Assembly (NCBI GenBank): GCA_945869265.1 | Contig: CAMBOI010000021.1 | Span: forward strand, 1-54,734 | From: an uncultured Prevotella sp. | GTDB taxonomy: Bacteria > Bacteroidota > Bacteroidia > Bacteroidales > Bacteroidaceae | DNA length: 54,734 bases | Direction: 5' to 3' | In this document: positions 27,035 to 35,128 of the stretch, one piece after another | How the letters are laid out: every line of letters starts with the position of its first letter | Numbering within the stretch: the stretch's first letter is position 1 | The notes under the pieces: model-generated | What the model was told of the DNA's origin: nothing | What the model saw: the letters and a program-made list of their open reading frames with translations, nothing else | The model's database searches: none | Translations under genes and position numbers: made by a program

Positions 27035-27721
27035 GTGGCGAAGTCGGGCAGCGGGCTGCTCTTCTTCCTTTTTCTCCTCATGGCGTCATGCTCTGAGGAG
27101 AAGGAGCATATAGCCCCTGCCATCCACGACCGCGACTCGGTGTCGATGATGACCTCCTACGGAGTCAACACCCTTATCTCCGACTCGGGAGTGATAAAAT
27201 ATCGTATCGTCACCGAGCGATGGGATGTCAACACCATCAAGAATCCGTCGAGATGGACCTTCATCTGCGGAATCTTCATGGAGCAGTTTGACGAGAAATT
27301 CCATATCGAGGGCTACATCCAGGCCGACACCGCGTGGTATTACGACCAGTTGAAGTTGTGGGAACTGCGCGGAAGGGTCCGTCTGCGCAATGTCAACGGT
27401 TTGCGCTTTGCCAGCGAAGAGCTCTTCTGGGATGGCATCAAGCACGAACTCTATTCAAATAAATATTCGCAAGTCATCACTCCCGAGCGCACCCTTGAGG
27501 GCACATATTTCCGCAGCGACGAGAACATGCGCCATTATACAGTGAGTAACTCTAAGGGCTCGTTCATAAAGAGCGATATGGACAGCAAGTCAAAGGACGA
27601 CAAACCCGCAGCCGACTCCAAGGATGCCGCCAAGGACACCACCAAGGTGGAAGTGCCCAAGCGACAGCAGGTCAAACCATTTAAGAAGACAAAAACACAA
27701 GAGGTTAAGAATACAAAATGA
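27035..27721 (+). CDS. lptC: LPS export periplasmic protein LptC (lipoprotein-type)
   Basis: 228 residues from the GTG at 27035. The N-terminus (MAKSGSGLLFFLFLLMASC) is a lipoprotein signal with lipobox MASC. The LptC beta-jellyroll follows (about 40-180): SDSGVIKYRIVTERW, WELRGRVRLRN, LFWDGIKHELYSNKY, then a Lys/Asp-rich tail of about 45 residues. LptC bridges the inner-membrane LptBFG pump to the periplasmic LptA bridge. E. coli LptC is held by an uncut helix, so lipid anchoring here is a variation. An upstream in-frame TTG at 26993 would add 14 unconvincing residues. It overlaps the next gene by 4 nt (ATGA). Confidence 0.82.
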   Translation: MAKSGSGLLFFLFLLMASCSEEKEHIAPAIHDRDSVSMMTSYGVNTLISDSGVIKYRIVTERWDVNTIKNPSRWTFICGIFMEQFDEKFHIEGYIQADTAWYYDQLKLWELRGRVRLRNVNGLRFASEELFWDGIKHELYSNKYSQVITPERTLEGTYFRSDENMRHYTVSNSKGSFIKSDMDSKSKDDKPAADSKDAAKDTTKVEVPKRQQVKPFKKTKTQEVKNTK

Positions 27722-28977
27722 CAGATACCGTTATAGCACTGATAGTCACCATGGTGTTCTCCGCATTCTTTTCGGGTATGGAGATAGCCTTCGTGTCGAG
27801 CAACCGCCTGTTGGCTGAGATGGACACCAGCGGCAGTCCCAGTCAAAGGGCTATCAGCTTTTTCTATCGCCATCCCAACAACTTCGTTTCCACGATGCTC
27901 GTAGGCAACAACATCGCCCTCGTCATCTATGGTATCTTGTTTGCCAAGATATTCGACGCCACACTATTCAGTGCCTTTGGTGATGGTGAGCGGGTTACAG
28001 CCGACACGATACTATCTACCGTGGTGGTGCTCTTTACGGGCGAGTTTCTGCCGAAGACTATCTGTAAGAGCAATCCCAACACTATGCTCTCCTTCTTTGC
28101 CATCCCGGCCATGGTGTTCTATATCGTGCTCTATCCCATATCGCGCTTTGCCACCTTCCTTTCCCGTGCCATGCTCTTCATGGTGGGAGTGAAGATGGAG
28201 AAACAGAAGGAGGGAGCGGGATTCACCCGAGTGGATCTCGACTATCTCGTGCAGAGCAGTATCGACAATGCCAAGGATGACGAGGAGATAACCGATGAGG
28301 TGAAAATCTTCCACAACGCCCTCGACTTCAGCGACACCAAGGTGAGGGATTGCATGGTGCCACGCACCGAGATTGAGGCTGTGAACGTGGAGGAATGTAC
28401 CGTAGATGAACTGCGCAACAAGTTCATAGAGAGCGGATTCTCCAAGATAATAGTGTATAAGGACGACATCGACCATATCATCGGCTACATCCATTCCTCC
28501 GAGATGTTCCGCAATCCCGATAAATGGCGCGATGGCATACGCACCCTTCCCTACGTGCCCGAGACAATGGCAGCCAAGAAACTCATGCACATCTTCATGC
28601 AGCAGAAAAAATCCATCGGAGTAGTGGTGGATGAGTTTGGCGGCACCAGCGGACTTGTCTCTCTTGAGGACATCGTCGAGGAGATATTCGGCGAGATAGA
28701 GGATGAACACGACACCAGCAACTATGTGGCTCGAAAGACCGACGACGGCGACTATCTTCTCTCTGCCCGTTTGGAGATTGAGAAGGTTAACGAGATGTTT
28801 GATCTCGAACTGCCCGAAAGTGACGAATATATGACAGTTGGCGGACTCATTCTGCATGAATATCAGAGCTTCCCCAAACTCAACGAAATAGTGACAATTG
28901 GCGACTACGAATTCAAAATTGTGAAGTCAACCATGACAAAAATCGAACTTGTGAGGTTAAAAGTAGTGAAGAAATAA
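27718..28977 (+). CDS. CNNM/CorC-family membrane protein (hemolysin C-like)
   Basis: 419 residues. An N-terminal CNNM (DUF21) membrane domain of about four helices (about 1-150; FFSGMEIAFVSSN, FTGEFLPKT) is followed by two CBS domains (about 205-330; DCMVPRTEIEAV, VVDEFGGTSGLVSLEDIVEE) and a CorC/HlyC C-terminal domain. Family members take part in Mg2+/Co2+ homeostasis, and in gliding Bacteroidota the related GldE helps GldD in lipoprotein-linked secretion. Either role is possible. Translation is coupled to lptC by an ATGA overlap. Confidence 0.88.
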   Translation: MTDTVIALIVTMVFSAFFSGMEIAFVSSNRLLAEMDTSGSPSQRAISFFYRHPNNFVSTMLVGNNIALVIYGILFAKIFDATLFSAFGDGERVTADTILSTVVVLFTGEFLPKTICKSNPNTMLSFFAIPAMVFYIVLYPISRFATFLSRAMLFMVGVKMEKQKEGAGFTRVDLDYLVQSSIDNAKDDEEITDEVKIFHNALDFSDTKVRDCMVPRTEIEAVNVEECTVDELRNKFIESGFSKIIVYKDDIDHIIGYIHSSEMFRNPDKWRDGIRTLPYVPETMAAKKLMHIFMQQKKSIGVVVDEFGGTSGLVSLEDIVEEIFGEIEDEHDTSNYVARKTDDGDYLLSARLEIEKVNEMFDLELPESDEYMTVGGLILHEYQSFPKLNEIVTIGDYEFKIVKSTMTKIELVRLKVVKK

Positions 28978-29018
28978 AGTTTTTTCCACTTTTCTTCCGT
29001 TATTTCATATATTTTTTG

Positions 29019-29026
29019 TAATTTTG
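29019..29026 (+). promoter_or_regulatory. -7 box of the ppiD-like gene
   Basis: TAATTTTG, 45 nt before the ATG at 29072. No clear -33. It gives this gene its own promoter behind the CNNM gene. Confidence 0.5.
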
Positions 29027-29071
29027 TGCGCTAAAAATGACAATATAAATAAAAAACAATAAAACAAAGAA

Positions 29072-31216
29072 ATGGCAGCAATTGGAAAAATTCGAAAAAA
29101 TGGCGGATTCCTGATTATCATTCTTGGATTCGCTCTCTTCGCCTTCATTGCCGAGGAGGCATTCCGTTCTTGCGAGGCTTCAAGCAACGAAAAGCGCCAG
29201 CAGGTAGGCGAAGTGTTAGGTAAGAAAATCTCCGTTCAGGAGTTTCAGGACCTCGTTGACGAGTATCAGGAGGTCATCAAGATGACACAGGGTAGGGACA
29301 ACCTCTCAGAGGATGAGCTCAACCAGGTGAAGGATCAGGTGTGGAACACATTCGTGAGCAACACTATCCTTGCCGACGAGGCAGAGAAACTCGGTCTGAC
29401 CGTCACCGACACCGAACTCCAGAACATCATGAAGCAGGGCACCAACCCCATGCTTATGCAGTCGCCCTTCGTAAATCAGCAGACTGGTCGCTTCGATGCA
29501 TCGATGCTCACCAAGTTCCTTGCTGACTACAAGGCTATGCAGTCAAATCCTCAGAACGCACAGATGGCTGAGCAGTACAAGAAGATCTACGACTACTGGA
29601 AGTTTATCGAGAAGAACCTGCGTCAGCAGACTCTCGCCCAGAAGTATCAGAGCCTTCTCTCTCACTGCCTCATCAGCAACCCCGTATCTGCCAAGATGGC
29701 TTTCGAGGGTCAGAATGAGGAGAGCGACATTCAGTTGGCTTCAATCGCTTACTCTACTATCAACGACAACAAGGTGACTATCACCGATGCCGACCTCAAG
29801 GCAAAGTATAAGGAGAATGAGGCAATGTATGAGCAGTATGTGGAGAGCCGCGACATCAAGTATGTTGATTTCCAGGTTCTAGCTTCCGCAGCCGACCGCA
29901 AGGCTCTTATGGCAACTATGACCGACGCTCAGAAGCAGCTTCAGGGCGGAGCTAATCCTGCTGATGTAGTGCGCAAGGCTCAGTCGCAGATTCAATACAC
30001 AGGCATTGCCGTGTCGTCAAAGGCATTCCCGATGGACATCAAGGCCAAGCTCGACTCTATGGCAGTGGGTCAGACCACCGCTCCCTTCGAGACTGCTATG
30101 GACAATACTCTCAACGTCATCAAACTCGTGTCTAAGGTGTCATTGCCCGACTCTGTTGAGTATCGTCAGATTCAGGTAGGAGCAGCTACTGTTGATGCTG
30201 CACGCAAGACTGCCGACAGCATCTACAATGCTATCAAGGCTGGTGGCGACTTCGAGGCTATCGCCAAGAAGTATGGTCAGGAAGGCAAGAGCATGTGGAT
30301 GACAGGTGCTATGTATGAGGGTGCACAGGGTATCGATGCCGACACCAAGTCGTTTATTGAGGCTCTTGTTAACACCGGTGCCGGTGAGGTAAAGAACCTC
30401 CAGTTCTCTCAGGGCAATGTGGTTCTTCAGATTGTCAACCGCAAGGCTATGACCGACAAGTATGTTGCCGCTGTGGTTAAGCACACAATAGATTTCTCTA
30501 AGGGTACTTACTCTGCAGCATACAACAAGTTCAGTCAGTTTGTAAGCGAGAATCAGACTCTCGAGGCTCTTGAGAAGAACGCAGCCAAGTATGGCTTTAA
30601 GGTGGCAGAGCGTCGCAATATGGTTAACTCAGAGCACAACGTAGCTGGCATCCGTGCCACACGTGAGGCAATGAAGTGGGTGTTCGATGCTAAGAAGGGT
30701 GATGTATCACCTCTGTATGAGTGTGGTAACAACGACCATCTTCTTGTAGTGGCTCTCACAGGTGTTCATCCTGTAGGTGTTCGCGATCTTGATGATGTGA
30801 AGGACATTGTTAAGCAGGAAGTTCTCATCGACAAGAAGTTTGAGATGCTTGAGAAGAAGCTCGCCGGTGCCAACAGCATCGCAGCAGCCAAGGCCAAGGG
30901 TGCTCAGGTGACCGACGTTAAGCAGGTTACATTTGCCGCTCCCGCCTTCATCCCCACACTCGGTGCAAGCGAGCCTGCCCTCAGCGGTGCAGTTGCTGCC
31001 ACCAAGCAGGGACAGTTCTGCAAGCGTGTCATCAAGGGTAATGCCGGTGCCTACATGCTTCAGGTTGTGAAGAAGTCAAAGCGTCAGGGCGTGAAGTTTG
31101 ACCAGAAGGCAGTTGAGACTCAGCTCCAGCAGCAGGCTCTCCAGGCAGCCTCGATGTTCATGCGTGAGCTCAACATGAAGGCCAAGGTTGTTGACAACCG
31201 CTACCTCTTCTTCTAA
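29072..31216 (+). CDS. PpiD-like periplasmic foldase (SurA N-domain, rotamase)
   Basis: 714-residue chaperone for proteins crossing the periplasm. A short basic start and one membrane helix (about 12-28, FLIIILGFALFAFIAEE) anchor it; a SurA_N-type helical domain (about 45-240; EVLGKKISVQEFQDLVDEYQ) precedes a parvulin-type PPIase domain (about 345-460; AIAKKYGQEG), with a second, degenerate rotamase-like part and C-terminal helices. The architecture is that of PpiD, which sits by SecYEG. Its codon use is markedly biased to a few codons (CTC, AAG, GGT), a sign of high expression. Terminators follow at 31261. Confidence 0.88.
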   Translation: MAAIGKIRKNGGFLIIILGFALFAFIAEEAFRSCEASSNEKRQQVGEVLGKKISVQEFQDLVDEYQEVIKMTQGRDNLSEDELNQVKDQVWNTFVSNTILADEAEKLGLTVTDTELQNIMKQGTNPMLMQSPFVNQQTGRFDASMLTKFLADYKAMQSNPQNAQMAEQYKKIYDYWKFIEKNLRQQTLAQKYQSLLSHCLISNPVSAKMAFEGQNEESDIQLASIAYSTINDNKVTITDADLKAKYKENEAMYEQYVESRDIKYVDFQVLASAADRKALMATMTDAQKQLQGGANPADVVRKAQSQIQYTGIAVSSKAFPMDIKAKLDSMAVGQTTAPFETAMDNTLNVIKLVSKVSLPDSVEYRQIQVGAATVDAARKTADSIYNAIKAGGDFEAIAKKYGQEGKSMWMTGAMYEGAQGIDADTKSFIEALVNTGAGEVKNLQFSQGNVVLQIVNRKAMTDKYVAAVVKHTIDFSKGTYSAAYNKFSQFVSENQTLEALEKNAAKYGFKVAERRNMVNSEHNVAGIRATREAMKWVFDAKKGDVSPLYECGNNDHLLVVALTGVHPVGVRDLDDVKDIVKQEVLIDKKFEMLEKKLAGANSIAAAKAKGAQVTDVKQVTFAAPAFIPTLGASEPALSGAVAATKQGQFCKRVIKGNAGAYMLQVVKKSKRQGVKFDQKAVETQLQQQALQAASMFMRELNMKAKVVDNRYLFF

Positions 31217-31260
31217 TATCACACATAGAAGGTCATATACATTTTATTTTCATAATTTTG

Positions 31261-31294
31261 GGCTGCACTTTATCAATAGGTGCAGCCTTTTTTT
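31261..31294 (+). terminator. Rho-independent terminator after the ppiD-like gene
   Basis: Stem GGCTGCAC (31261-31268) with GTGCAGCC (31280-31287), 11-nt loop, then seven T. Confidence 0.88.
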
Positions 31295-31423
31295 GTTTAT
31301 TCAAGGCTTTTGGATGTACGTTCAAATCTTTCTAGGCATAATGACAATGCCATTATAGCTGTTCTCATTGCCTGACGATAGTAATGATGGATGCCAATGA
31401 ATAGAATAGATTGATACAATAGA

Positions 31424-31453
31424 AAAGGCTGCACCTTGATGGGTGCAGCCTTT
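31424..31453 (-). terminator. Terminator for the porin-like gene (works on both strands)
   Basis: A 12-bp perfect stem AAAGGCTGCACC / GGTGCAGCCTTT (31424-31435, 31442-31453), 6-nt loop, followed on the minus strand by a T-rich tract. Its stem shares GGCTGCAC with the terminator at 31261. The 130 nt between the two hairpins hold no gene that I can see. Confidence 0.85.
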
Positions 31454-31479
31454 ATTGTCGATAATTAATGTATTCTAAA

Positions 31480-32046
31480 TTAAAGGGCGAACTTGTAACC
31501 AACGGTGAACTGGAATACAGAGTTCTTGCTGTCATATCCGTCCATCAACTTTGTCACACCCCAGTTGTAGCGGGCGTCAATTACGAAGTCAGAAATCTCG
31601 TATGAAAGACCCAGAGGAATAGACAAGTCGAACGACTTGATATCATTGTCATTAACCTTATCTACATCAACCTCTACACCTCCTGCCTTAATCTTTGAGC
31701 TAACCTTGAAAGCTGGCTGAACACCAACCTTTACAGCAAGACCCTTTGCAATGTAAGCATTGGCAAGGATTGGAATGTTAATGTAGTCAAGATTAAGTTT
31801 GCCAGCTTCTGCCTTTGAACCCTGCATAGAGTAGAGAGCACCAACAGAGAGAGCAAAAGTCTCGTTCATCTGATATTCAAGTTCTGCACCTGCTGCAAGA
31901 CCAACCTTTGCGTCACCATTACCATCGGTAATGTTTGCTACTGTAATACCAACGAGGGGCTTCAATGAAACAGTTCCTGCCTCAGCCTGTGCGCTTGCAG
32001 TAAGTGTTGCAAATGCCATTGCAACCATCATCATAAATTTCTTCAT
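31480..32046 (-). CDS. Small porin-like outer-membrane beta-barrel protein
   Basis: 188 residues; signal peptide cut near ASAQA (about residue 20). The mature protein reads as eight amphipathic strands with alternating residues (SLKPLVGITVANI, GLAAGAELEYQMN, LSVGALYSMQGSK, ...DFVIDARYNWG) and ends VFQFTVGYKFAL, the C-terminal Phe/Leu signature of BAM substrates. It fits the PorT-like/OMP_b-brl_2 family of small barrels. Function unknown. It is monocistronic, with a very good promoter at 32113-32143 and the terminator at 31424-31453. Confidence 0.85.
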   Translation of the reverse strand: MKKFMMMVAMAFATLTASAQAEAGTVSLKPLVGITVANITDGNGDAKVGLAAGAELEYQMNETFALSVGALYSMQGSKAEAGKLNLDYINIPILANAYIAKGLAVKVGVQPAFKVSSKIKAGGVEVDVDKVNDNDIKSFDLSIPLGLSYEISDFVIDARYNWGVTKLMDGYDSKNSVFQFTVGYKFAL

Positions 32047-32112
32047 AATCTTCCTTTTTTAAAATTATTAAATAATACGTTTAATTATATTGGCATTTTA
32101 TTAATGCCGCTA

Positions 32113-32143
32113 CAAAGGTAGGAAGATTATTTGGAATATGCAA
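32113..32143 (-). promoter_or_regulatory. Promoter of the porin-like gene
   Basis: Minus strand: TTG (32141-32143), 20 nt, TACCTTTG (32113-32120). The leader is about 60 nt and AT-rich. Confidence 0.78.
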
Positions 32144-32236
32144 GTTTTTTTTATTAAAATTTTCTTTCAGACGGATTAATTGACATAAAATATGTAAAAA
32201 TGAATAATACAATTCTTTTGTCTCGTCTTTTTTTGC

Positions 32237-32244
32237 TAACTTTG
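32237..32244 (+). promoter_or_regulatory. -7 box of the C1 peptidase promoter
   Basis: TAACTTTG, 43 nt before the ATG at 32288; a TTTG at 32217-32220 is 16 nt upstream, shorter than the usual 19-21. Confidence 0.55.
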
Positions 32245-32287
32245 CGGTCGATAATAAGATTATGAACCCATATATATAATAAGGTAT

Positions 32288-33688
32288 ATGAAGAAACAAA
32301 AGATTTATAGCCTTGCCGTGGCAATATGCATGACGGCAACAGTGAACGCCCAGACGGGTGGCATATCCTCCAAGATGCTAGGAGAGATACAAAAGCAGAA
32401 TAAGATGACTCCGGCGGAGAACGCCATCGCTAATGCCATTGCGGCAAACTCGATTGATAATCTGGCACAAAACCGCAATAATGCTGCGGAACTGGACACA
32501 TACTTCAGTATCGAGACCCCAAAGCAGACTATCACCGACCAGAAGAGTTCGGGACGCTGCTGGATGTTTAGCGGAATGAATGTGCTCAGAGCCAACTTCG
32601 CCAAGCGCACCGACTCACTCAGAGTGGAGTTCTCACAAGCCTACCTCTTCTTCTACGACCAATTGGAGAAGGCCAACCTCTTCCTTCAGGGAGTGATAGA
32701 CACGGGTAAGAAGCCCATTGACGACCAGAGAGTGCAGTTCTTCTTTAAGAACCCCATCAACGACGGTGGAACATTCTGCGGAGTGGCCGACCTGACAGAG
32801 AAATACGGACTTGTGCCAAAGCAAGTGATGCCAGAGAGCTATTCGAGCGACAACACATCCAAAATGGCACGATTGATTTCATCTCGACTGAGGGAAGACG
32901 GACTGATATTGCGCAAGATGGTGGCTGAAGGCAAGAAAGCTGCTGATATCGAGAAGGCTAAGACTGAGATGCTCGCAACGGTATATCGCATGCTCGCCCT
33001 CACCATCGGCGAACCGCCCACGCAGTTCACCTACGCCCATCGCAACAAGGATGGAAAGGCTGTGGGAGAACCCAAGACATATACCCCGCAGGAATTCTTC
33101 AAGGAGGTGGTGGGCGACAAGCTCAACGGCACTTTCATCATGGTGATGAACGACCCTCGACGTCCTTACTACAAGACCTATGAGGTGGAGCTCGACCGCC
33201 ATACCTACGACGGACACAACTGGAAATACCTCAATCTGCCGATGGACGACATAGAGCAGTTGGCTATAGCCTCGCTAAAGGACGGACGTAAGTTGTATAG
33301 CTCGTATGACGTGGGTAAGATGCTCGACCGCAAGCGCGGATACGGCGACACCGAAAACTTTGACTACGGATCGCTGATGGGCACCACCTTCGGTATGAAC
33401 AAGGCGGAAAGAATAAGCACATTCGACAGTGGTTCCACACATGCCATGACCCTCACTGCCGTTGACCTCGACGAAAATGGAAAGGCTAAGAAATGGAAGG
33501 TGGAGAACAGTTGGGGAGCATCATGGGGACAGCAAGGCTGCATGATAATGAGCGACCGATGGTTTAGGGAGTATATGTTCCGACTTGTGGTTGACAAGAA
33601 ATATGTGTCGGAAGAGTTGCTAAAGCTCAATGAGCAGAAACCGGTGATGGTGACTCCTGAGGACCCGCTTTTTATAAATGAAAGATGA
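32288..33688 (+). CDS. C1B family cysteine aminopeptidase (bleomycin hydrolase-like), exported
   Basis: 466 residues. A signal peptide (about 1-21, ending VNAQ) sends it to the periplasm, unlike cytosolic PepC/bleomycin hydrolases. The papain-fold catalytic residues are all present: Cys91 in SSGRCWMFSG, the His in GSTHAMTLTAV and the Asn in KVENSWGASWGQQG. The insertion pattern (FFYDQLEKANLF, GTFCGVADLTEKYGLVPK) is typical for C1B. It probably trims peptides in the periplasm for nutrition. A small TPR gene begins 3 nt downstream. Confidence 0.93.
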   Translation: MKKQKIYSLAVAICMTATVNAQTGGISSKMLGEIQKQNKMTPAENAIANAIAANSIDNLAQNRNNAAELDTYFSIETPKQTITDQKSSGRCWMFSGMNVLRANFAKRTDSLRVEFSQAYLFFYDQLEKANLFLQGVIDTGKKPIDDQRVQFFFKNPINDGGTFCGVADLTEKYGLVPKQVMPESYSSDNTSKMARLISSRLREDGLILRKMVAEGKKAADIEKAKTEMLATVYRMLALTIGEPPTQFTYAHRNKDGKAVGEPKTYTPQEFFKEVVGDKLNGTFIMVMNDPRRPYYKTYEVELDRHTYDGHNWKYLNLPMDDIEQLAIASLKDGRKLYSSYDVGKMLDRKRGYGDTENFDYGSLMGTTFGMNKAERISTFDSGSTHAMTLTAVDLDENGKAKKWKVENSWGASWGQQGCMIMSDRWFREYMFRLVVDKKYVSEELLKLNEQKPVMVTPEDPLFINER

Positions 33689-33691
33689 CCC

Positions 33692-33973
33692 ATGGAAGAA
33701 ATTAAGGCAATGATAGCGAGCGGCAACCTGGTGGTTGCCCTCGCACTACTTACAGAGAGATTGACAAAGGAACCGGAGAATGTCGAGGCCCTGAAGATGA
33801 GAGGCGAACTGCTGCTCAAGATGGGCGACAAACAGGGAGCACAGGAAGATGCCCGCCGTCTGATGGAGATAGCCCCCGATATGGCTGCCGACATCACGGG
33901 CGATTTCACTGCAAAAGGTGTGGAACAACGCCCTAAACGTAAGATAAGTAACCTCAATCCCCTCGGTATTTAA
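33692..33973 (+). CDS. Small TPR-like protein
   Basis: 93 residues without signal peptide. Residues about 1-68 form two or three helix pairs in tetratricopeptide style (NLVVALALLTERLTKEPEN, VEALKMRGELLLKMGDKQ, GAQEDARRLMEIAPD); the tail is basic (RPKRKISNLNPLGI). It is probably a protein-binding adaptor; no partner is evident. It starts 3 nt after the peptidase stop and shares its transcript. Confidence 0.75.
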   Translation: MEEIKAMIASGNLVVALALLTERLTKEPENVEALKMRGELLLKMGDKQGAQEDARRLMEIAPDMAADITGDFTAKGVEQRPKRKISNLNPLGI

Positions 33974-34011
33974 GAAAAATCACAGTAAAAACGAAAAAAA
34001 GTAGCAAATTA

Positions 34012-34043
34012 TTTGTGTATTTCACAAAAATGTTATACTTTTG
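34012..34043 (+). promoter_or_regulatory. Promoter of the pheL-pheA operon
   Basis: TTTG (34012-34015), 20 nt, TACTTTTG (34036-34043): an exact consensus match 46 nt before the leader-peptide ATG. Confidence 0.82.
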
Positions 34044-34089
34044 CACCGTAAAAATACAATAAGTAAGTTACATTAAAAAAGAAATAATT

Positions 34090-34170
34090 ATGAGTTTGAA
34101 TCAGTTCGCATACTTTTACGGCTTTTACTTTTACTTTGCAGGGAACTGTGAAGCGGGAAGTTGCGTGTAG
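34090..34170 (+). CDS. pheL: Phe/Tyr-rich leader peptide
   Basis: A 26-codon frame (ATG 34090, TAG 34168) lying between a perfect promoter and a terminator, upstream of pheA. Residues 6-16 are FAYFYGFYFYF: five Phe and four Tyr in eleven codons, which cannot be chance next to phenylalanine and tyrosine genes. The rest (AGNCEAGSCV) is encoded by bases that form the RNA switch. The role is regulatory: when charged tRNA-Phe or tRNA-Tyr is scarce, ribosomes stall in this run. The name is functional; I know of no described homologue in this phylum. Too short for usual gene finders. Confidence 0.9.
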   Translation: MSLNQFAYFYGFYFYFAGNCEAGSCV

Positions 34171-34243
34171 ATTTCAACTTATGACAAGAGATTAAAAATA
34201 CTCAAGGGTCCCGCTTCATTCTGAATGTTGCGGGATTTTTTTT
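34134..34243 (+). promoter_or_regulatory. Ribosome-mediated transcription attenuator of the Phe/Tyr operon
   Basis: Three competing hairpins. Protector: CTTTGCAG (34134-34141) with CTGTGAAG (34146-34153), 8 bp including two G-U pairs, closed by a GGAA tetraloop. Antiterminator: 34148-34158 with 34209-34219, 11 bp (core GAAGCGGGA / TCCCGCTTC). Terminator: TCCCGC (34209-34214) with GCGGGA (34230-34235), plus inner CATT/AATG, then eight T. Ribosomes stalled on the aromatic codons (34105-34137) cover the protector's left arm and let the antiterminator form; ribosomes reaching the stop codon (34168) cover 34148-34158 and let the terminator form. Confidence 0.85.
34209..34243 (+). terminator. Attenuator terminator upstream of pheA
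   Basis: Stem TCCCGC/GCGGGA extended by CATT/AATG across a TT/TT mismatch, 3-nt loop, followed by T8 (34236-34243). Its left arm also pairs with the leader-peptide gene (see the attenuator entry). Confidence 0.88.
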
Positions 34244-34279
34244 AAATTGAAAATTGTAGATTGAAGATTGAAAATTGAC
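34244..34279 (+). repeat. ATTGAAR tandem repeats before pheA
   Basis: Five ATTGAAA/ATTGTAG/ATTGAAG units of 7 nt in the sense direction, directly after the terminator T-run. Confidence 0.7.
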
Positions 34280-34291
34280 TATATATAAATA

Positions 34292-35128
34292 ATGAAGAGA
34301 ATAGCAATACAAGGAATGATTGGTTCGTTCCACGACATCGCTGCCCACCAGTATTTCGAGGGCGAACAGTTGCAGTTGATATGCTGCGACACTTTCGAGC
34401 AAGTGTTCGAGAGCGTCAAGAAGGACCCGACGGTAATTGCAATGACAGCCATCGAGAATACTATCGCCGGCAGTTTGCTCCACAACTACGAGTTGTTGCG
34501 CGATTCCGGACTCAGTGTAGTGGGGGAGCATAAGTTGCATATATCCCACTGTATATGCTGTCTGCCCGACGATGAGTGGGAGACAATCCAAGAGGTTCAC
34601 TCTCATCCTGTGGCCCTGATGCAATGCCGCAACTTTCTGGCCCAGCATCCCGAGATAAAGGCAGTGGAAAGCGAAGACACCGCCGGCTCGGCCAAGTATA
34701 TCGCCGAGAACAGTTATAAGTGCCAGGGATGGGCTGCGATATGCAGCAGTACGGCAGCCCGACTTTACGGTCTCAAGGTGCTTGAGGACAATATCGAGGA
34801 CAACAAGCACAACTTCACCCGTTTCCTCGTGTCGTCAAATCCCATGAAAGCCGATTTCCTTCGTCCGCTTGAGAAGACCAACAAGTCGAGCCTTGTCTTC
34901 TCACTTCCTCATGAGGAGGGATCGCTGTCGCAGGTGTTGAGTATTCTCAATTTCTACAAGATCAACCTGACGAAGATACAGTCGCTGCCAATCATAGGTC
35001 ATGAGTGGGAGTATCTGTTCTATGTGGATGTCACCTACGACAATCTCACTCGCTATCGTCAGAGTATCGATGCAATAATTCCGCTTACAAAAGAACTTAA
35101 AATATTAGGTGAATATGTGTCCAAATAA
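34292..35128 (+). CDS. pheA: Prephenate dehydratase
   Basis: 278-residue enzyme turning prephenate into phenylpyruvate for phenylalanine. The PDT domain (about 1-180) has AIQGMIGSFHDIAA, AIENTIAGSL and the catalytic HNFTRF; the ACT domain (about 195-275) has SLVFSLPHEEGSLSQVLSIL and the phenylalanine-site region KIQSLPIIGHEWEYLF, so feedback by Phe is likely. There is no chorismate mutase domain; that activity is on the DAHP synthase fusion two genes on. It is the first structural gene behind the Phe/Tyr attenuator and overlaps the aminotransferase gene. Confidence 0.96.
   Translation: MKRIAIQGMIGSFHDIAAHQYFEGEQLQLICCDTFEQVFESVKKDPTVIAMTAIENTIAGSLLHNYELLRDSGLSVVGEHKLHISHCICCLPDDEWETIQEVHSHPVALMQCRNFLAQHPEIKAVESEDTAGSAKYIAENSYKCQGWAAICSSTAARLYGLKVLEDNIEDNKHNFTRFLVSSNPMKADFLRPLEKTNKSSLVFSLPHEEGSLSQVLSILNFYKINLTKIQSLPIIGHEWEYLFYVDVTYDNLTRYRQSIDAIIPLTKELKILGEYVSK

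Noticed and set aside
31253..31260. TAATTTTG promoter-like box just before the terminator at 31261
   Set aside because: No -33 element and any transcript would end at once in the terminator; no small RNA gene is supported.
34044..34291. T-box riboswitch upstream of pheA
   Set aside because: There is no T-box consensus or specifier stem; the translated Phe/Tyr codon run and hairpins explain the region fully.
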